Assembly (NCBI GenBank): GCA_036417435.1
Contig: CM070914.1
Coordinates: 2,232,001-2,296,000 of the forward strand
DNA length: 64,000 bases
Reading direction: 5' to 3'
Source of the DNA: Inia geoffrensis
Lineage: Eukaryota; Chordata; Mammalia; Artiodactyla; Iniidae
Position 1 is the stretch's first letter. Each line of letters starts with the position of its first letter. Below, piece by piece: positions 12,506 through 26,320 of this stretch. A model generated the notes under the pieces. The model did not search any database, was not told the origin of the DNA, and worked only from the letters and a program-made list of their open reading frames with translations. The position numbers and the translations under genes were made by a program.

Positions 12506-13883
12506 GTGACGCAGCATGGTAAGATGCTGACTTTCTCCTGGAGCACAGTGACTTCACGTACGAGGTCTTCTAAGTATTCAAGACAGAGTGTTTTCTCATG
12601 GCAGCTCACCCTCAGGGCCATGACAAAGACTTCCTGGGGACATCGGACTCACCAGAAATGTGGTCCTGACGGTGCTCCAGGACTCGGGAAATGTAGCTCT
12701 CCTCTCGGGACATGCGGTGTGCAGCCCGTCACTCGGCACGTACACAGGTCCTCCGATGTACAGACCAGTGGGCCTCCATGTGGCTCAGCCTTCCCACAGG
12801 GCTCTGGAGGTACTCAGTGAACTTGGAGGAAAAATGATGCACAACCGATGGCCCAGGAATCCTCCAAAGGGTACTTCCTTTAAAATAAATCCCAACAGCG
12901 ATGAAGAACTCATGGAGACAGTTCCATGCCTCCCTTTTTACACGGCTACTCAGGGTCTAACGTGGAGACGTGTTCTCTCATTGTTTCACTTTAGTTCTAG
13001 AGACTGTCATGCTCACCACCACCGAGCCCTTGGAAGCAACTTCTTTGGACAGAGCCAATTCATATTTTTCCCCGAAGCATTCTTACAGGGTTGAGAGGCC
13101 TGTCAACAGCAGAAAATGTCAGGTAGTTTCTAGGCAGCGTGAATGGAGCCTTCAAATTGGGAAAACAAGTCTAGTTCCAGCAGGCCCCGATTTCCACGTG
13201 CACACTCATCATATGTCCCTCGGGTTTCTAACAAGTCCAAAGGGAGACAAGGTTACCCAGTGTTTCCTTCCCTGAATCAACTTTTCGAAGTAGGGTTTTG
13301 TGCATCATGCGAACTGCCTCAACCAAGCAACGCACTTGGTATATGTGGGGCCGTCTAACTCTTCAAAAGTCTGCAGTGCCACGGGAAGAGCAGGCCTGAA
13401 ATTGCAGTCAGAACGCACGCTGACTCTCTCCTGGCGCCAGGGTGAGTTCAGGCAGCAGGTCGTACATGGAATGCGAAGCCCATGGTTTCTCTGAGTGCAG
13501 CTCAGACTAGGGTAATGGGTAAAATTTCGACGGCCTGAGGGACGTGCCAGAACGGTGTTCCTGAACCTCTGTGAGTACTGGGGTACTTAAGCTGCTCCAA
13601 AACAGAGTGCAGTGCTTTTCCCTACACTCAGCATACACAGAGTGGCTCCAAAGGGCTACGGGACAGGATGTTGCTCAACAGACACAGGTGGACCTGGGAG
13701 TACCTAGTGTACCTGGCAGTAACAGGATGCCCACATGAGCCTCCTAGGTGTCTGTAAAATCATACTGCCGTTTAAGATATGCAGAGCAGAGGTCACATGC
13801 TCATGGAAAGTGCTGGACACCTCCGTTCCTACAAGCAAATCAAAGCCTAACCTCCAGGCATGTGTTTATGCTGGGTGCGCATT
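12506..13883 (+). repeat. Unit 10, subfamily C, D tail, 1378 bp
   Basis: Copy of unit 7 at offset 4138. Private changes are cttttcgaag near 13284, gtgcttttcc near 13615 and ggtggacctgg near 13690. Confidence 0.97.
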
Positions 13884-15264
13884 GTGACGCAGCATGGTAA
13901 GATGCTGACTTTCTCCTGGAGCACACTGACTTCACGTACGAGGTCTTCTAAGTATTCAAGACAGAGTGTTTTCTCATGGCAGCTCACCCTCAGGGCCATG
14001 ACAAAGAGTTCCTGGGGACATCGGATTCACCAGAAATGTGGTCCTGACGGTGCTCCAGGACTCTGGAAATGTAGCTCTCCTCCCGGGACATGCGGTGTGC
14101 AGCCCGTCACTCGGCACGTACAGAGGCCCTCCGATGTATAAACCAGTGGGCCTCCATGTGGCTCAGCCTTCCCACAGGGCTCTGGAGGTACTCAGAGAAC
14201 TTGGAGGAAAAATGATGCACAACCGAGGGCCCTAGCAGTCCTCCAAAGGGTTCTTCCTTTAAAATAAATCCCAACAGCGATGAAGAACTCATGGAGACAG
14301 TTGCATGCCTCCCTTTTTACACGGCTACTCAGGGTCTAACGTGGAGACGTGTTCTCTCATTGTTTCACTTTAGTTCTAGAGACTGTCATGCTCACCACCA
14401 CCGAGGCCTTGGAAGCAACTTCTTTGGACAGAGCCAATTCATATTTCTCCCCGAAGCATTCTTACAGGGCTGAGAGGCCTGTCAACAGCAGAGAATGTCA
14501 GGTAGTTTCTAGGCAGCGTGAATGGAGCCTTCAAATTGGGAAAACAAGTCTAGTTCCAGCAGGCCCCGATTTCCACGTGCACACTCATCCTACGTCCCTC
14601 GGGTTTCTAACAAGTCCAAAGGGAGACAAGGTTACCCAGTGTTCCCTTCCCTGAATCAACTTGTCGAAGTAGGGTTTTGTGCATCATGCGAACTGCCTCA
14701 ACCAAGCAACACACTTGGTATATGTGGGGCCGTCTAACTCTTCAAAAGTCTGCAGTGCCACGGGAAGAGCAGGCCAGAAATTGCAGTCAGAACGCACGCT
14801 GACTCTCTCCTGGCGCCAGGGTGAGTTCAGACAGGAGGTCGTACATGGAATGCGAAGCCCAGGGTTTCTCTGAGTGCAGCTCAGACTAGGGTAATGGGTA
14901 CAATTTCGACGGCCTGAGGGACGTGCCAGAACGGTGTTCCTGAACCTCTGTGAGTGCTAGGGTACTTAAGCTGCTGCAAAACAGTGTGCAGTGCGTTTCC
15001 CTACACTCAGCATACACAGACTGGCTCCAAAGGGCTACGGGACTGGATGTTGCTCAACAGACACAGGTGGGCCTGGGAGTACTAACTGTACCTGGCAGTA
15101 ACTGGATGCCCACATGAACCTTCTAGGTGTCTGTAAAATCATACTGCTATTTAAGATATGCAGAGCAGAGGTCACATGCTCATGGAAAGTGCTGGACACC
15201 TCCGTTCCTACAAGCAAATCAAAGCCTAACCTTCAGGCATGTGTTTATGCTGGGTGCGCATTAA
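13884..15264 (+). repeat. Unit 11, subfamily D with A tail, 1381 bp
   Basis: Copy of unit 8 at offset 4138 up to about 14950. It then switches to an A tail (gctagggtac, ctgctgcaaaac, actaactgtacc). Private changes are actcagagaac and catatttctcc. Confidence 0.96.
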
Positions 15265-17460
15265 GTGACGAAGCATGGTAAAACGCTGACTTTCTCCTGG
15301 AGCACACTGACTTCACGTACGAGGTCTTCTACGTATTCAAGGCAGAGTGTTTTCTCATGGCAGCTCACCCTCAGGGCCATGACAAAGACTTCCTGGGGAC
15401 ATCGGACTCACCAGAAATGTGGTCCTGACGGTGCTCCAGGACTCTGGAAATGTAGCTCTCCTCGCGGGACATGCGGTGTGCAGCCCGTCACTCGGCACGT
15501 ACACAGGCCCTCCGATGTACAGACCAGTGGGCCTCCATGTGGTTCAGCCTTCCAACAGGGCTCTGGAGGTACTCAGTGAACTTGGAGGAAAAATGATGCA
15601 CAACCGAGGGCCCTAGGAGTCCTCCAAAGGGTCCTTCCTTTAAAATAAAACCCAACAGCGATGAAGAACTCATGGAGACAGTTGCATGCCTCCATTTTTC
15701 CACGGCTACTCAGGGTCTAACGTGGAGACGTGTTCTCTCATTGTTTCACTTTAGTTCTAGAGACTGTCATGCTCACCACCACCGAGGCCATGGAAGCACC
15801 TTGTTTGGACAGAGCCAATTCATATTTTTCCCCGAAGCATTCTTACAGGGCTGAGAGGCCTGTCAACAGCAGAGAATGTCAGGTAGTTTCTAGGCAGCAT
15901 GAATGGAGCCTTCAAATTGAGAAAACAAGTCTAGTTCCAGCAGGCCCCGATTTCCACGGGCACACTCATCCTACGTCCCTCGGGTTTCTAACAAGTCCAA
16001 AGGGAGACAAGGTTACCCAGTGTTTCCTTCCCTGAATCAACTTGTCGAAGTAGGGTTTTGTGCATCATGCACACTGCCTCAACCAAGCAACGCATTTGGT
16101 ATGTGTGGGGCCGTCTAACTCTTCAAAAGTCTGCAGTGCCACGGGAAGAGCAGGCCTGAAATTGCAATCAGAACGCACGCTGACTCTCTCCTGGCGCCAG
16201 GGTGAGTTCAGGCAGGAGGTCGTACATGGAATGCGAAGCCGAAGGTTTCTCTGAGTGCAGCTCAGACTAGGGTAATGGGTACAATTTCGACGGCCTGAGG
16301 GACGTGCCAGAACGGTGTTCCTGAACCTCTGTGAGTGCTGGGGTACTTAACCTGCTCCAAAACAGTGTGCAGTGCGTTTCTCTACACTCAGCATACACAG
16401 ACTGGCTCCAAAGGGCTACGGGACTGGATGTTGCTCAACAGACACAGGTGGGCCTGGGAGTACTAACTGTACCTGGCAGTAACTGGATGCCCACATGAAC
16501 CTTCTAGGTGTCTGTAAAATCATACTGCTATTTAAGATATGCAGAGCAGAGGTCACATGCTCATGGAAAGTGCTGGACACCTCCGTTCCTACAAGCAAAT
16601 CAAAGCCTAACCTCCAGGCATGTGTTTATGCTGGGTGCGCATTAAGTGACGAAGCATGGTAAAACGCTGATTTTCTCCTGGAGCACACTGACTTCACGTA
16701 CGAGGTCTTCTAAGTATTCAAGGCAGAGTGTTTTCTCATGGCAGCTCACCCTCAGGGCCATGACAAAGACTTCCTGGGGACATCGGACTCACCAGAAATG
16801 TGGTCCTGACGGTGCTCCAGGACTCGGGAAATGTAGCTCTCCTCTCGGGACATGCGGTGTGCAGCCCGTCACTCGGCACGTACACAGGCCCTCCGATGTA
16901 CAGACCAGTGGGCCTCCATGTGGTTCAGCCTTCCAACAGGGCTCTGGAGGTACTCAGTGAACTTGGAGGAAAAATGATGCACAACCGAGGGCCCTAGGAG
17001 TCCTCCAAAGGGTCCTTCCTTTAAAATAAAACCCAACAGCGATGAAGAACTCATGGAGACAGTTGCATGCCTCCATTTTTCCACGGCTACTCAGGGTCTA
17101 ACGTGGAGACGTGTTCTCTCATTGTTTCACTTTAGTTCTAGAGACTGTCATGCTCACCACCACCGAGGCCATGGAAGCACCTTGTTTGGACAGAGCCAAT
17201 TCATATTTTTCCCCGAAGCATTCTTACAGGGCTGAGAGGCCTGTCAACAGCAGAGAATTTCAGGTAGTTTCTAGGCAGCATGAATGGAGCCTTCAAATTG
17301 AGAAAACAAGTATAGTTCCAGCAGGCCCCGATTTCCACGGGCACACTCATCCTAGGTCCCTCGGGTTTCTAACAAGTCCAAAGGGAGACAAGGTTACCCA
17401 GTGTTTCCTTCCCTGAATCAACTTGTCGAAGTAGGGTTTTGTGCATCATGCACACTGCCT
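14957..17460 (+). repeat. A-unit block, copy at 19100-21603
   Basis: The end of unit 11, unit 12 and most of unit 13 recur 4,143 bp later as the end of unit 14, unit 15 and unit 16. Shared marks are ctgctgcaaaac, tacgtattc, gccgaagg, gagaatttcagg and aagtatagtt. Boundaries are approximate. Confidence 0.82.
15265..16645 (+). repeat. Unit 12, subfamily A2, 1381 bp
   Basis: A2 unit with tacgtattc and the private change ctcgcgggac. Its 3' part carries gcgaagccgaagg, cttaacctgctcc and gtttctctac, a combination repeated in units 15 and 24 and nearly so in units 21 and 33. Confidence 0.97.
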
Positions 17461-18026
17461 CAACCAAGCAACGCACTTGGTATGTGTGGGGCCGTCTGAC
17501 TCTTCAAAAGTCTGCAGTGCCACGGGAAGAGCAGGCCTGAAATTGCAATCAGAACGCGCGCTGACTCTCTCCTGGCGCCAGGGTGAGTTCAGGCAGGAGG
17601 TCGTACATGGAATGCGAAGCCCAAGGTTTCTCTGAGTGCAGCTCAGACTAGGGTAATGGGTACAATTTCGACGGCCTGAGGGACGTGCCAGAGCGGTGTT
17701 CCTGAACCTCTGTGAGTGCTGGGGTACTTAACCTGCTCCAAAACAGTATGCAGTGCGTTTCCCTACACTCAGCATACACAGACTGGCTCCAAAGGGCTAC
17801 GGGACTGGATGTTGCTCAACAGACACAGGTGGGCCTGGGAGTACTAACTGTACCTGGCAGTAACAGGATGCCCACATGAACCTTCTAGGTGTCTGTAAAA
17901 TCATACTGCTATTTAAGATATGCAGAGCAGAGGTCACATGCTCATGGAAAGTGCTGGACACCTCCGTTCCTACAAGCAAATCAAAGCCTAACCTCCAGGC
18001 ATGTGTTTATGCTGGGTGCGCATTAA
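16646..18026 (+). repeat. Unit 13, subfamily A3, 1381 bp
   Basis: A3 unit. Marks are gagaatttcagg and aagtatagtt, shared with unit 16, and the C-like gactcggg. Private changes include cctaggtcc, aacgcgcgctg and cagagcggtg. Confidence 0.97.
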
Positions 18027-19407
18027 GTGACGAAGCATGGTAAAACGCTGACTTTCTCCTGGAGCACACTGACTTCACGTACGAGGTCTTCTAAGTATTC
18101 AAGGCAGAGTGTTTTCTCATGGCAGCTCACCCTCAGGGCCATGACAAAGACTTCCTGGGGACATCGGACTCACCAGAAATGTGGTCCTGACGGTGCTCCA
18201 GGACTCTGGAAATGTAGCTCTCCTCTCGGGACATGCGGTGTGCAGCCCGTCACTCGGCACGTACACAGGCCCTCCGATGTACAGACCAGTGGGCCTCCAT
18301 GTGGTTCAGCCTTCCCACAGGGCTCTGGAGGTACTCAGTGAACTTGGAGGAAAAATGATGCACAACCGAGGGCCCTAGGAGTCCTCCAAAGGGTCCTTCC
18401 TTTAAAATAAAACCCAACAGCGATGAAGAACTCATGGAGACAGTTGCATGCCTCCATTTTTCCACGGATACTCAGGGTCTAACGTGGAGACGTGTTCTCT
18501 CATTGTTTCACTTTAGTTCTAGAGACTGTCATGCTCACCACCACCGAGGCCATGGAAGCACCTTGTTTGGACAGAGCCAATTCATATTTTTCCCCGAAGC
18601 ATTCTTACAGGGCTGAGAGGCCTGTCAACAGCAGAGAATGTCAGGTAGTTTCTAGGCAGCATGAATGGAGCCTTCAAATTGAGAAAACAAGTCTAGTTTC
18701 AGCAGGCCCCGATTTCCACGGGCACACTCATCCTACGTCCCTCGGGTTTCTAACAAGTCCAAAGGGAGACAAGGTTACCCAGTGTTTCCTTCCCTGAATC
18801 AACTTGTCGAAGTAGGGTTTTGTGCATCATGCACACTGCCTCAACCAAGCAACGCATTTGGTATGTGTGGGGCCGTCTAACTCTTCAAAAGTCTGCAGTG
18901 CCACGGGAAGAGCAGGCCTGAAATTGCAATCAGAACGCACGCTGACTCTCTCCTGGCGCCAGGGTGAGTTCAGGCAGGAGGTCGTACATGGAATGCGAAG
19001 CCCAAGGTTTCTCTGAGTGCAGCTCAGACTAGGGTAATGGGTACAATTTCGACGGCCTGCGGGACGTTCCAGAACAGTGTTCCTGAACCTCTGTGAGTGC
19101 TAGGGTACTTAAGCTGCTGCAAAACAGTGTGCAGTGCGTTTCCCTACACTCAGCATACACAGACTGGCTCCAAAGGGCTACGGGACTGGATGTTGCTCAA
19201 CAGACACAGGTGGGCCTGGGAGTACTAACTGTACCTGGCAGTAACTGGATGCCCACATGAACCTTCTAGGTGTCTGTAAAATCATACTGCTATTTAAGAT
19301 ATGCAGAGCAGAGGTCACATGCTCATGGAAAGTGCTGGACACCTCCGTTCCTACAAGCAAATCAAAGCCTAACCTTCAGGCATGTGTTTATGCTGGGTGC
19401 GCATTAA
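18027..19407 (+). repeat. Unit 14, subfamily A3 variant, 1381 bp
   Basis: A3 unit that carries cccacaggg, otherwise a B/C/D mark, inside an A background. Private changes are cacggatactc, tagtttcagc and ctgcgggacgttcc. The tail has gctagggtac and ctgctgcaaaac. Confidence 0.97.
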
Positions 19408-20788
19408 GTGACGAAGCATGGTAAAACGCTGACTTTCTCCTGGAGCACACTGACTTCACGTACGAGGTCTTCTACGTATTCAAGGCAGAGTGTTTTCTCA
19501 TGGCAGCTCACCCTCAGGGCCATGACAAAGACTTCCTGGGGACATCGGACTCACCAGAAATGTGGTCCTGACGGTGCTCCAGGACTCTGGAAATGTAGCT
19601 CTCCTCTCGGGACATGCGGTGTGCAGCCCGTCACTCGGCACGTACACAGGCCCTCCGATGTACAGACCAGTGGGCCTCCATGTGGTTCAGCCTTCCAACA
19701 GGGCTCTGGAGGTACTCAGTGAACTTGGAGGAAAAATGATGCACAACCGAGGGCCCTAGGAGTCCTCCAAAGGGTCCTTCCTTTAAAATAAAACCCAACA
19801 GCGATGAAGAACTCATGGAGACAGTTGCATGCCTCCATTTTTCCACGGCTACTCAGGGTCTAACGTGGAGACGTGTTCTCTCATTGTTTCACTTTAGTTC
19901 TAGAGACTGTCATGCTCACCACCACCGAGGCCATGGAAGCACCTTGTTTGGACAGAGCCAATTCATATTTTTCCCCGAAGCATTCTTACAGGGCTGAGAG
20001 GCCTGTCAACAGCAGAGAATGTCAGGTAGTTTCTAGGCAGCATGAATGGAGCCTTCAAATTGAGAAAACAAGTCTAGTTCCAGCAGGCCCCGATTTCCAC
20101 GGGCACACTCATCCTACGTCCCTCGGGTTTCTAACAAGTCCAAAGGGAGACAAGGTTACCCAGTGTTTCCTTCCCTGAATCAACTTGTCGAAGTAGGGTT
20201 TTGTGCATCATGCACACTGCCTCAACCAAGCAACGCATTTGGTATGTGTGGGGCCGTCTAACTCTTCAAAAGTCTGCAGTGCCACGGGAAGAGCAGGCCT
20301 GAAATTGCAATCAGAACGCACGCTGACTCTCTCCTGGCGCCAGGGTGAGTTCAGGCAGGAGGTCGTACATGGAATGCGAAGCCGAAGGTTTCTCTGAGTG
20401 CAGCTCAGACTAGGGTAATGGGTACAATTTCGACGGCCTGAGGGACGTGCCAGAACGGTGTTCCTGAACCTCTGTGAGTGCTGGGGTACTTAACCTGCTC
20501 CAAAACAGTGTGCAGTGCGTTTCTCTACACTCAGCATACACAGACTGGCTCCAAAGGGCTACGGGACTGGATGTTGCTCAACAGACACAGGTGGGCCTGG
20601 GAGTACTAACTGTACCTGGCAGTAACTGGATGCCCACATGAACCTTCTAGGTGTCTGTAAAATCATACTGCTATTTAAGATATGCAGAGCAGAGGTCACA
20701 TGCTCATGGAAAGTGCTGGACACCTCCGTTCCTACAAGCAAATCAAAGCCTAACCTCCAGGCATGTGTTTATGCTGGGTGCGCATTAA
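19408..20788 (+). repeat. Unit 15, subfamily A2, 1381 bp
   Basis: Copy of unit 12 at offset 4143. It has the standard ctctcgggac where unit 12 has ctcgcgggac. Confidence 0.97.
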
Positions 20789-22169
20789 GTGACGAAGCAT
20801 GGTAAAACGCTGATTTTCTCCTGGAGCACACTGACTTCACGTACGAGGTCTTCTAAGTATTCAAGGCAGAGTGTTTTCTCATGGCAGCTCACCCTCAGGG
20901 CCATGACAAAGACTTCCTGGGGACATCGGACTCACCAGAAATGTGGTCCTGACGGTGCTCCAGGACTCTGGAAATGTAGCTCTCCTCTCGGGACATGCGG
21001 TGTGCAGCCCGTCACTCGGCACGTACACAGGCCCTCCGATGTACAGACCAGTGGGCCTCCATGTGGTTCAGCCTTCCAACAGGGCTCTGGAGGTACTCAG
21101 TGAACTTGGAGGAAAAATGATGCACAACCGAGGGCCCTAGGAGTCCTCCAAAGGGTCCTTCCTTTAAAATAAAACCCAACAGCGATGAAGAACTCATGGA
21201 GACAGTTGCATGCCTCCATTTTTCCACGGCTACTCAGGGTCTAACGTGGAGACGTGTTCTCTCATTGTTTCACTTTAGTTCTAGAGACTGTCATGCTCAC
21301 CACCACCGAGGCCATGGAAGCACCTTGTTTGGACAGAGCCAATTCATATTTTTCCCCGAAGCATTCTTACAGGGCTGAGAGGCCTGTCAACAGCAGAGAA
21401 TTTCAGGTAGTTTCTAGGCAGCATGAATGGAGCCTTCAAATTGAGAAAACAAGTATAGTTCCAGCAGGCCCCGATTTCCACGGGCACACTCATCCTACGT
21501 CCCTCGGGTTTCTAACAAGTCCAAAGGGAGACAAGGTTACCCAGTGTTTCCTTCCCTGAATCAACTTGTCGAAGTAGGGTTTTGTGCATCATGCACACTG
21601 CCTCAACCAAGCAACGCATTTGGTATGTGTGGGGCCGTCTAACTCTTCAAAAGTCTGCAGTGCCACGGGAAGAGCAGGCCTGAAATTGCAATCAGAACGC
21701 ACGCTGACTCTCTCCTGGCGCCAGGGTGAGTTCAGGCAGGAGGTCGTACATGGAATGCGAAGCCCAAGGTTTCTCTGAGTGCAGCTCAGACTAGGGTAAT
21801 GGGTACAATTTCGACGGCCTGAGGGACGTTCCAGAACGGTGTTCCTGAACCTCTGTGAGTGCTAGGGTACTTAAGCTGCTGCAAAACAGTGTGCAGTGCG
21901 TTTCCCTACACTCAGCATACACAGACTGGCTCCAAAGGGCTACGGGACAGGATGTTGCTAAACAGACACAGGTGGGCCTGGGAGTACTAACTGTACCTGG
22001 CAGTAACTGGATGCCCACATGAACCTTCTAGGTGTCTGTAAAATCATACTGCTATTTAAGATATGCAGAGCAGAGGTCACATGCTCATGGAAAGTGCTGG
22101 ACACCTCCGTTCCTACAAGCAAATCAAAGCCTAACCTTCAGGCATGTGTTTATGCTGGGTGCGCATTAA
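20789..22169 (+). repeat. Unit 16, subfamily A3, 1381 bp
   Basis: Copy of unit 13 at offset 4143 (gagaatttcagg, aagtatagtt) but with gactctgg and cctacgtcc. Its tail has the gctagggtac form, unlike unit 13, and the private change tgctaaacag. Confidence 0.97.
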
Positions 22170-23550
22170 GTGACGAAGCATGGTAAAACGCTGACTTTCT
22201 CCTGGAGCACACTGACTTCACGTACGAGGTCTTCTACGTATTCAAGGCAGAGTGTTTTCTCATGGCAGCTCACCCTCAGGGCCATGACAAAGACTTCCTG
22301 GGGACATCGGACTCACCAGAAATGTGGTCCTGACGGTGCTCCAGGACTCTGGAAATGTAGCTCTCCTCTCGGGACATGCGGTGTGCAGCCCGTCACTCGG
22401 CACGTACACAGGCCCTCCGATGTACAGACCAGTGGGCCTCCATGTGGTTCAGCCTTCCAACAGGGCTCTGGAGGTACTCAGTGAACTTGGAGGAAAAATG
22501 ATGCACAACCGAGGGCCCTAGGAGTCCTCCAAAGGGTCCTTCCTTTAAAATAAAACCCAACAGCGATGAAGAACTCATGGAGACAGTTGCATGCCTCCAT
22601 TTTTCCACGGCTACTCAGGGTCTAACGTGGAGACGTGTTCTCTCATTGTTTCACTTTAGTTCTAGAGACTGTCATGCTCACCACCACCGAGGCCATGGAA
22701 GCACCTTGTTTGGACAGAGCCAATTCATATTTTTCCCCGAAGTATTCTTACAGGGCTGAGAGGCCTGTCAACAGCACAGAATGTCAGGTAGTTTCTAGGC
22801 AGCATGAATGGAGCCTTCAAATTGAGAAAACAAGTCTAGTTCCAGCAGGCCCCGATTTCCACGGGCACACTCATCCTACGTCCCTCGGGTTTCTAACAAG
22901 TCCAAAGGGAGACAAGGTTACCCAGTGTTTCCTTCCCTGAATCAACTTGTCGAAGTAGGGTTTTGTGCATCATGCACACTGCCTCAACCAAGCAACTCAC
23001 TTGGTATGTGTGGGGCCGTCTAACTCTTCAAAAGTCTGCAGTGCCACGGGAAGAGCAGGCCTGAAATTGCAGTCAGAACGCACGCTGACTCTCTCCTGGC
23101 GCCAGGGTGAGTTCAGGCAGGAGGCCGTACATGGAATGCGAAACCCAGGGTTTCTCTGAGTGCAGCTCAGACTAGGGTAATGGGTAAAATTTCGACGGCC
23201 TGAGGGACGTGCCAGAACGGTATTCCTGAACCTCTGTGAGTGCTGGGGTACTTAAGCTGCTCCAAAACAGAGTGCAGTGCGTTTCCCTACACTCAGCATA
23301 CACAGAGTGGCTCCAAAGGGCTACGGGACTGGATGTTGCTCAACAGACACAGGTGGGCCTGGGAGTACTTAGTGTACCTGGCAGTAACAGGATGCCCACA
23401 TGAGCCTCCTAGGTGTCTGTAATATCATACTGCCGCTTAAGATATGGAGAGCAGAGGTCACATGCTCATGGAAAGTGCTGGACACCTCAGTTCCTACAAG
23501 CAAATCAAAGCCTAACCTCCAGGCATGTGTTCATGCTGGGTGCGCATTAA
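22170..23550 (+). repeat. Unit 17, A2 with recombined tail, 1381 bp
   Basis: A2 body with gaagtattc and the private cagcacagaatg. The 3' part moves to A1-like marks (caactcacttgg, gaggccgtac), then to acttagtgtacc without the TGTAC duplication, and taatatcatac. Unit 25 has the same unusual tail. Confidence 0.96.
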
Positions 23551-24935
23551 GTGACGCAGCATGGTAAGATGCTGACTTTCTCCTGGAGCACAGTGACTTC
23601 ACGTACGAGGTCTTCTAAGTATTCAAGGCAGAGTGTTTTCTCATGGCAGCTCACCCTCAGGGCCATGACAAAGACTTCCTGGGGACTTCGGACTCACCAC
23701 AAATGTGGTCCTGACGGTGCTCCAGGACTCTGGAAATGTAGCAATCCTCCCGGGACATGCGGTGTGCAGCCCGTCACTCGGCACGTACAGAGGCCCTCCG
23801 ATGTACAGACCAGTGGGCCTCCATGTGGTTCAGCCTTCCCACAGGGCTCTGGAGGTACTCAGTGAACTTGGAAGAAAAATGATGCACAACCGAGTGCCCA
23901 GGAGTCCTCCAAAGGGTACTTCCTTTAAAATAAATCCCAACAGCGATGAAGAACTCATGGAGACAGTTGCATGCCTCCCTTTTTACACGGCTACTCAGGG
24001 TCTAACGTGGAGACGTGTTCTCTCATTGTTTCACTTTAGTTCTAGAGACTGTCATGCTCACCACCACCGAGGCCATGGAAGCACCTTGTTTGGACAGAGC
24101 CAATTCATATTTTTCCCCGAAGCATTCTTACAGGGCTGAGAGGCCTGTCAACAGCAGAGAATGTCAGGTAGTTTCTAGGCAGCATGAATGGAGCCTTCAA
24201 ATTGAGAAAACAAGTATAGTTCCAGCAGGCCCCGATTTCCACGGGCACACTCATCCTACGTCCCTCGGGTTTCTAACAAGTCCAAAGGGAGACAAGGTTA
24301 CCCAGTGTTTCCTTCCCTGAATCAACTTGTCGAAGTAGGGTTTTGTGCATCATGCGAACTGCCTCAACCAAGCAACGCACTTAGTATATGTGGGGCCGTC
24401 TAACTCTTCAAAAGTCTGCAGTGCCACGGGAAGAGCAGGCCTGAAATTGCAGTCAGAACGCACGCTGACTCTCTCCTGGCACCAGGGTGAGTTCAGGCAG
24501 GAGGTCGTACATGGAATGCGAAGCCCATGGTTTCTCTGAGTGCAGCTCAGACTAGGGTAATGGGTAAAATTTCGACGGCCTGAGGGACGTGCCAGAACGG
24601 TGTTCCTGAACCTCTGTGAGTACTGGGGTACTTAAGCTGCTCCAAAACAGACTGCAGTGCGTTTCCCTACACTCAGCATACACAGAGTGGCTCCAAAGGG
24701 CTACGGGACTGGATGTTGCTCAACAGACACAGGTGGGCCTGGGAGTACTTAGTGTACTGTACCTGGCAGTAACAGGATGCCCACATTAGCCTCCTAGGTG
24801 TCTGTAAAATCATACTGCCGTTTAAGATATGGAGAGCAGAGGTCACATGCTCATGGAAAGTGCTGGACACCTCCGTTCCTACAAGCAAATCAAAGCCTAA
24901 CCTCCAGGCATGTGTTCATGCTGGGTGCGCATTAA
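23551..24935 (+). repeat. Unit 18, B/A/B mosaic, 1385 bp
   Basis: B head, A-type middle (gaggccatgg, aagtatagtt, cacgggcac), then a B tail. Private changes are cgagtgcccagg, gcacttagtatatg and ctggcaccagg. Confidence 0.96.
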
Positions 24936-25735
24936 GTGACGCAGCATGGTAAGATGCTGACTTTCTCCTGGAGCACAGTGACTTCACGTACGAGGTCTTC
25001 TAAGTATTCAAGGCAGAGTGTTTTCTCATGGCAGCTCACCCTCAGGGCCATGACAAAGACTTCCTGGGGACTTCGGACTCACCACAAATGTGGTCCTGAC
25101 GGTGCTCCAGGACTCTGGAAATGTAGCAATCCTCCCGGGACATGCGGTGTGCAGCCCGTCACTCGGCACGTACAGAGGCCCTCCGATGTACGGACCAGTG
25201 GGCCTCCATGTGGTTCAGCCTTCCCACAGGGCTCTGGAGGTACTCAGTGAACTTGGAAGAAAAATGATGCACAACCGAGGGCCCAGGAGTCCTCCAAAGG
25301 GTACTTCCTTTAAAATAAATCCCAACAGCGATGAAGAACTCATGGAGACAGTTGCATGCCTCCCTTTTTACACGGCTACTCAGGGTCTAACGTGGAGACG
25401 TGTTCTCTCATTGTTTCACTTTAGTTCTAGAGACTGTCATGCTCACCACCACCGAGGCCATGGAAGCACCTTGTTTGGACAGAGCCAATTCATATTTTTC
25501 CCCGAAGCATTCTTACAGGGCTGAGAGGCCTGTCAACAGCAGAGAATGTCAGGTAGTTTCTAGGCAGCATGAATGGAGCCTTCAAATTGAGAAAACAAGT
25601 ATAGTTCCAGCAGGCCCCGATTTCCACGGGCACACTCATCCTACGTCCCTCGGGTTTCTAACAAGTCCAAAGGGAGACAAGGTTACCCAGTGTTTCCTTC
25701 CCTGAATCAACTTGTCGAAGTAGGGTTTTGTGCAT
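24936..25735 (+). repeat. B/A mosaic block, copy at 26321-27120
   Basis: The head and middle of units 19 and 20 match at offset 1,385 and share gtacggacc, found in no other unit. This indicates a recent single-unit duplication or conversion between neighbours. Confidence 0.85.
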
Positions 25736-26320
25736 CATGCGAACTGCCTCAACCAAGCAACACACTTGGTATATGTGGGGCCGTCTAACTCTTCAAAAGT
25801 CTGCAGTGCCACGGGAAGATCAGGCCTGAAATTGCAGTCAGAACGCACGCTGACTCTCTCCTGGCGCCAGGGTGAGTTCAGGCAGGAGGTCGTACATGGA
25901 ATGCGAAGCCCATGGTTTCTCTGAGTGCAGCTCAGACTAGGGTAATGGGTAAAATTTCGACGGCCTGAGGGACGTGCCGGAACGGTGTTCCTGAACCTCT
26001 GTGAGTGCTGGGGTACTTAAGCTGCTCCAAAACAGAGTGCAGTGCGTTTCCCTACACTCAGCATACACAGAGTGGCTCCACAGGGCTACGGGACTGGATG
26101 TTGCTCAACAGACACAGGTGGGCCTGGGAGTACTTAGTGTACTGTACCTGGCAATAACAGGATGCCCACATGAGCCTCCTAGGTGTCTGTAAAATCATAC
26201 TGCCGTTTAAGATATGCAGAGCAGAGGTCACATGCTCATGGAAAGTGCTGGACACCTCCGTTCCTACAAGCAAATCAAAGCCTAACCTCCAGGCATGTGT
26301 TCATGCTGGGTGCGCATTAA
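24936..26320 (+). repeat. Unit 19, B/A/B mosaic, 1385 bp
   Basis: Same mosaic as unit 18, with gtacggacc, seen only here and in unit 20. The 3' part has ggaagatcagg and gtgccggaacgg, both shared with unit 26, and ggcaataacagg. Confidence 0.96.
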
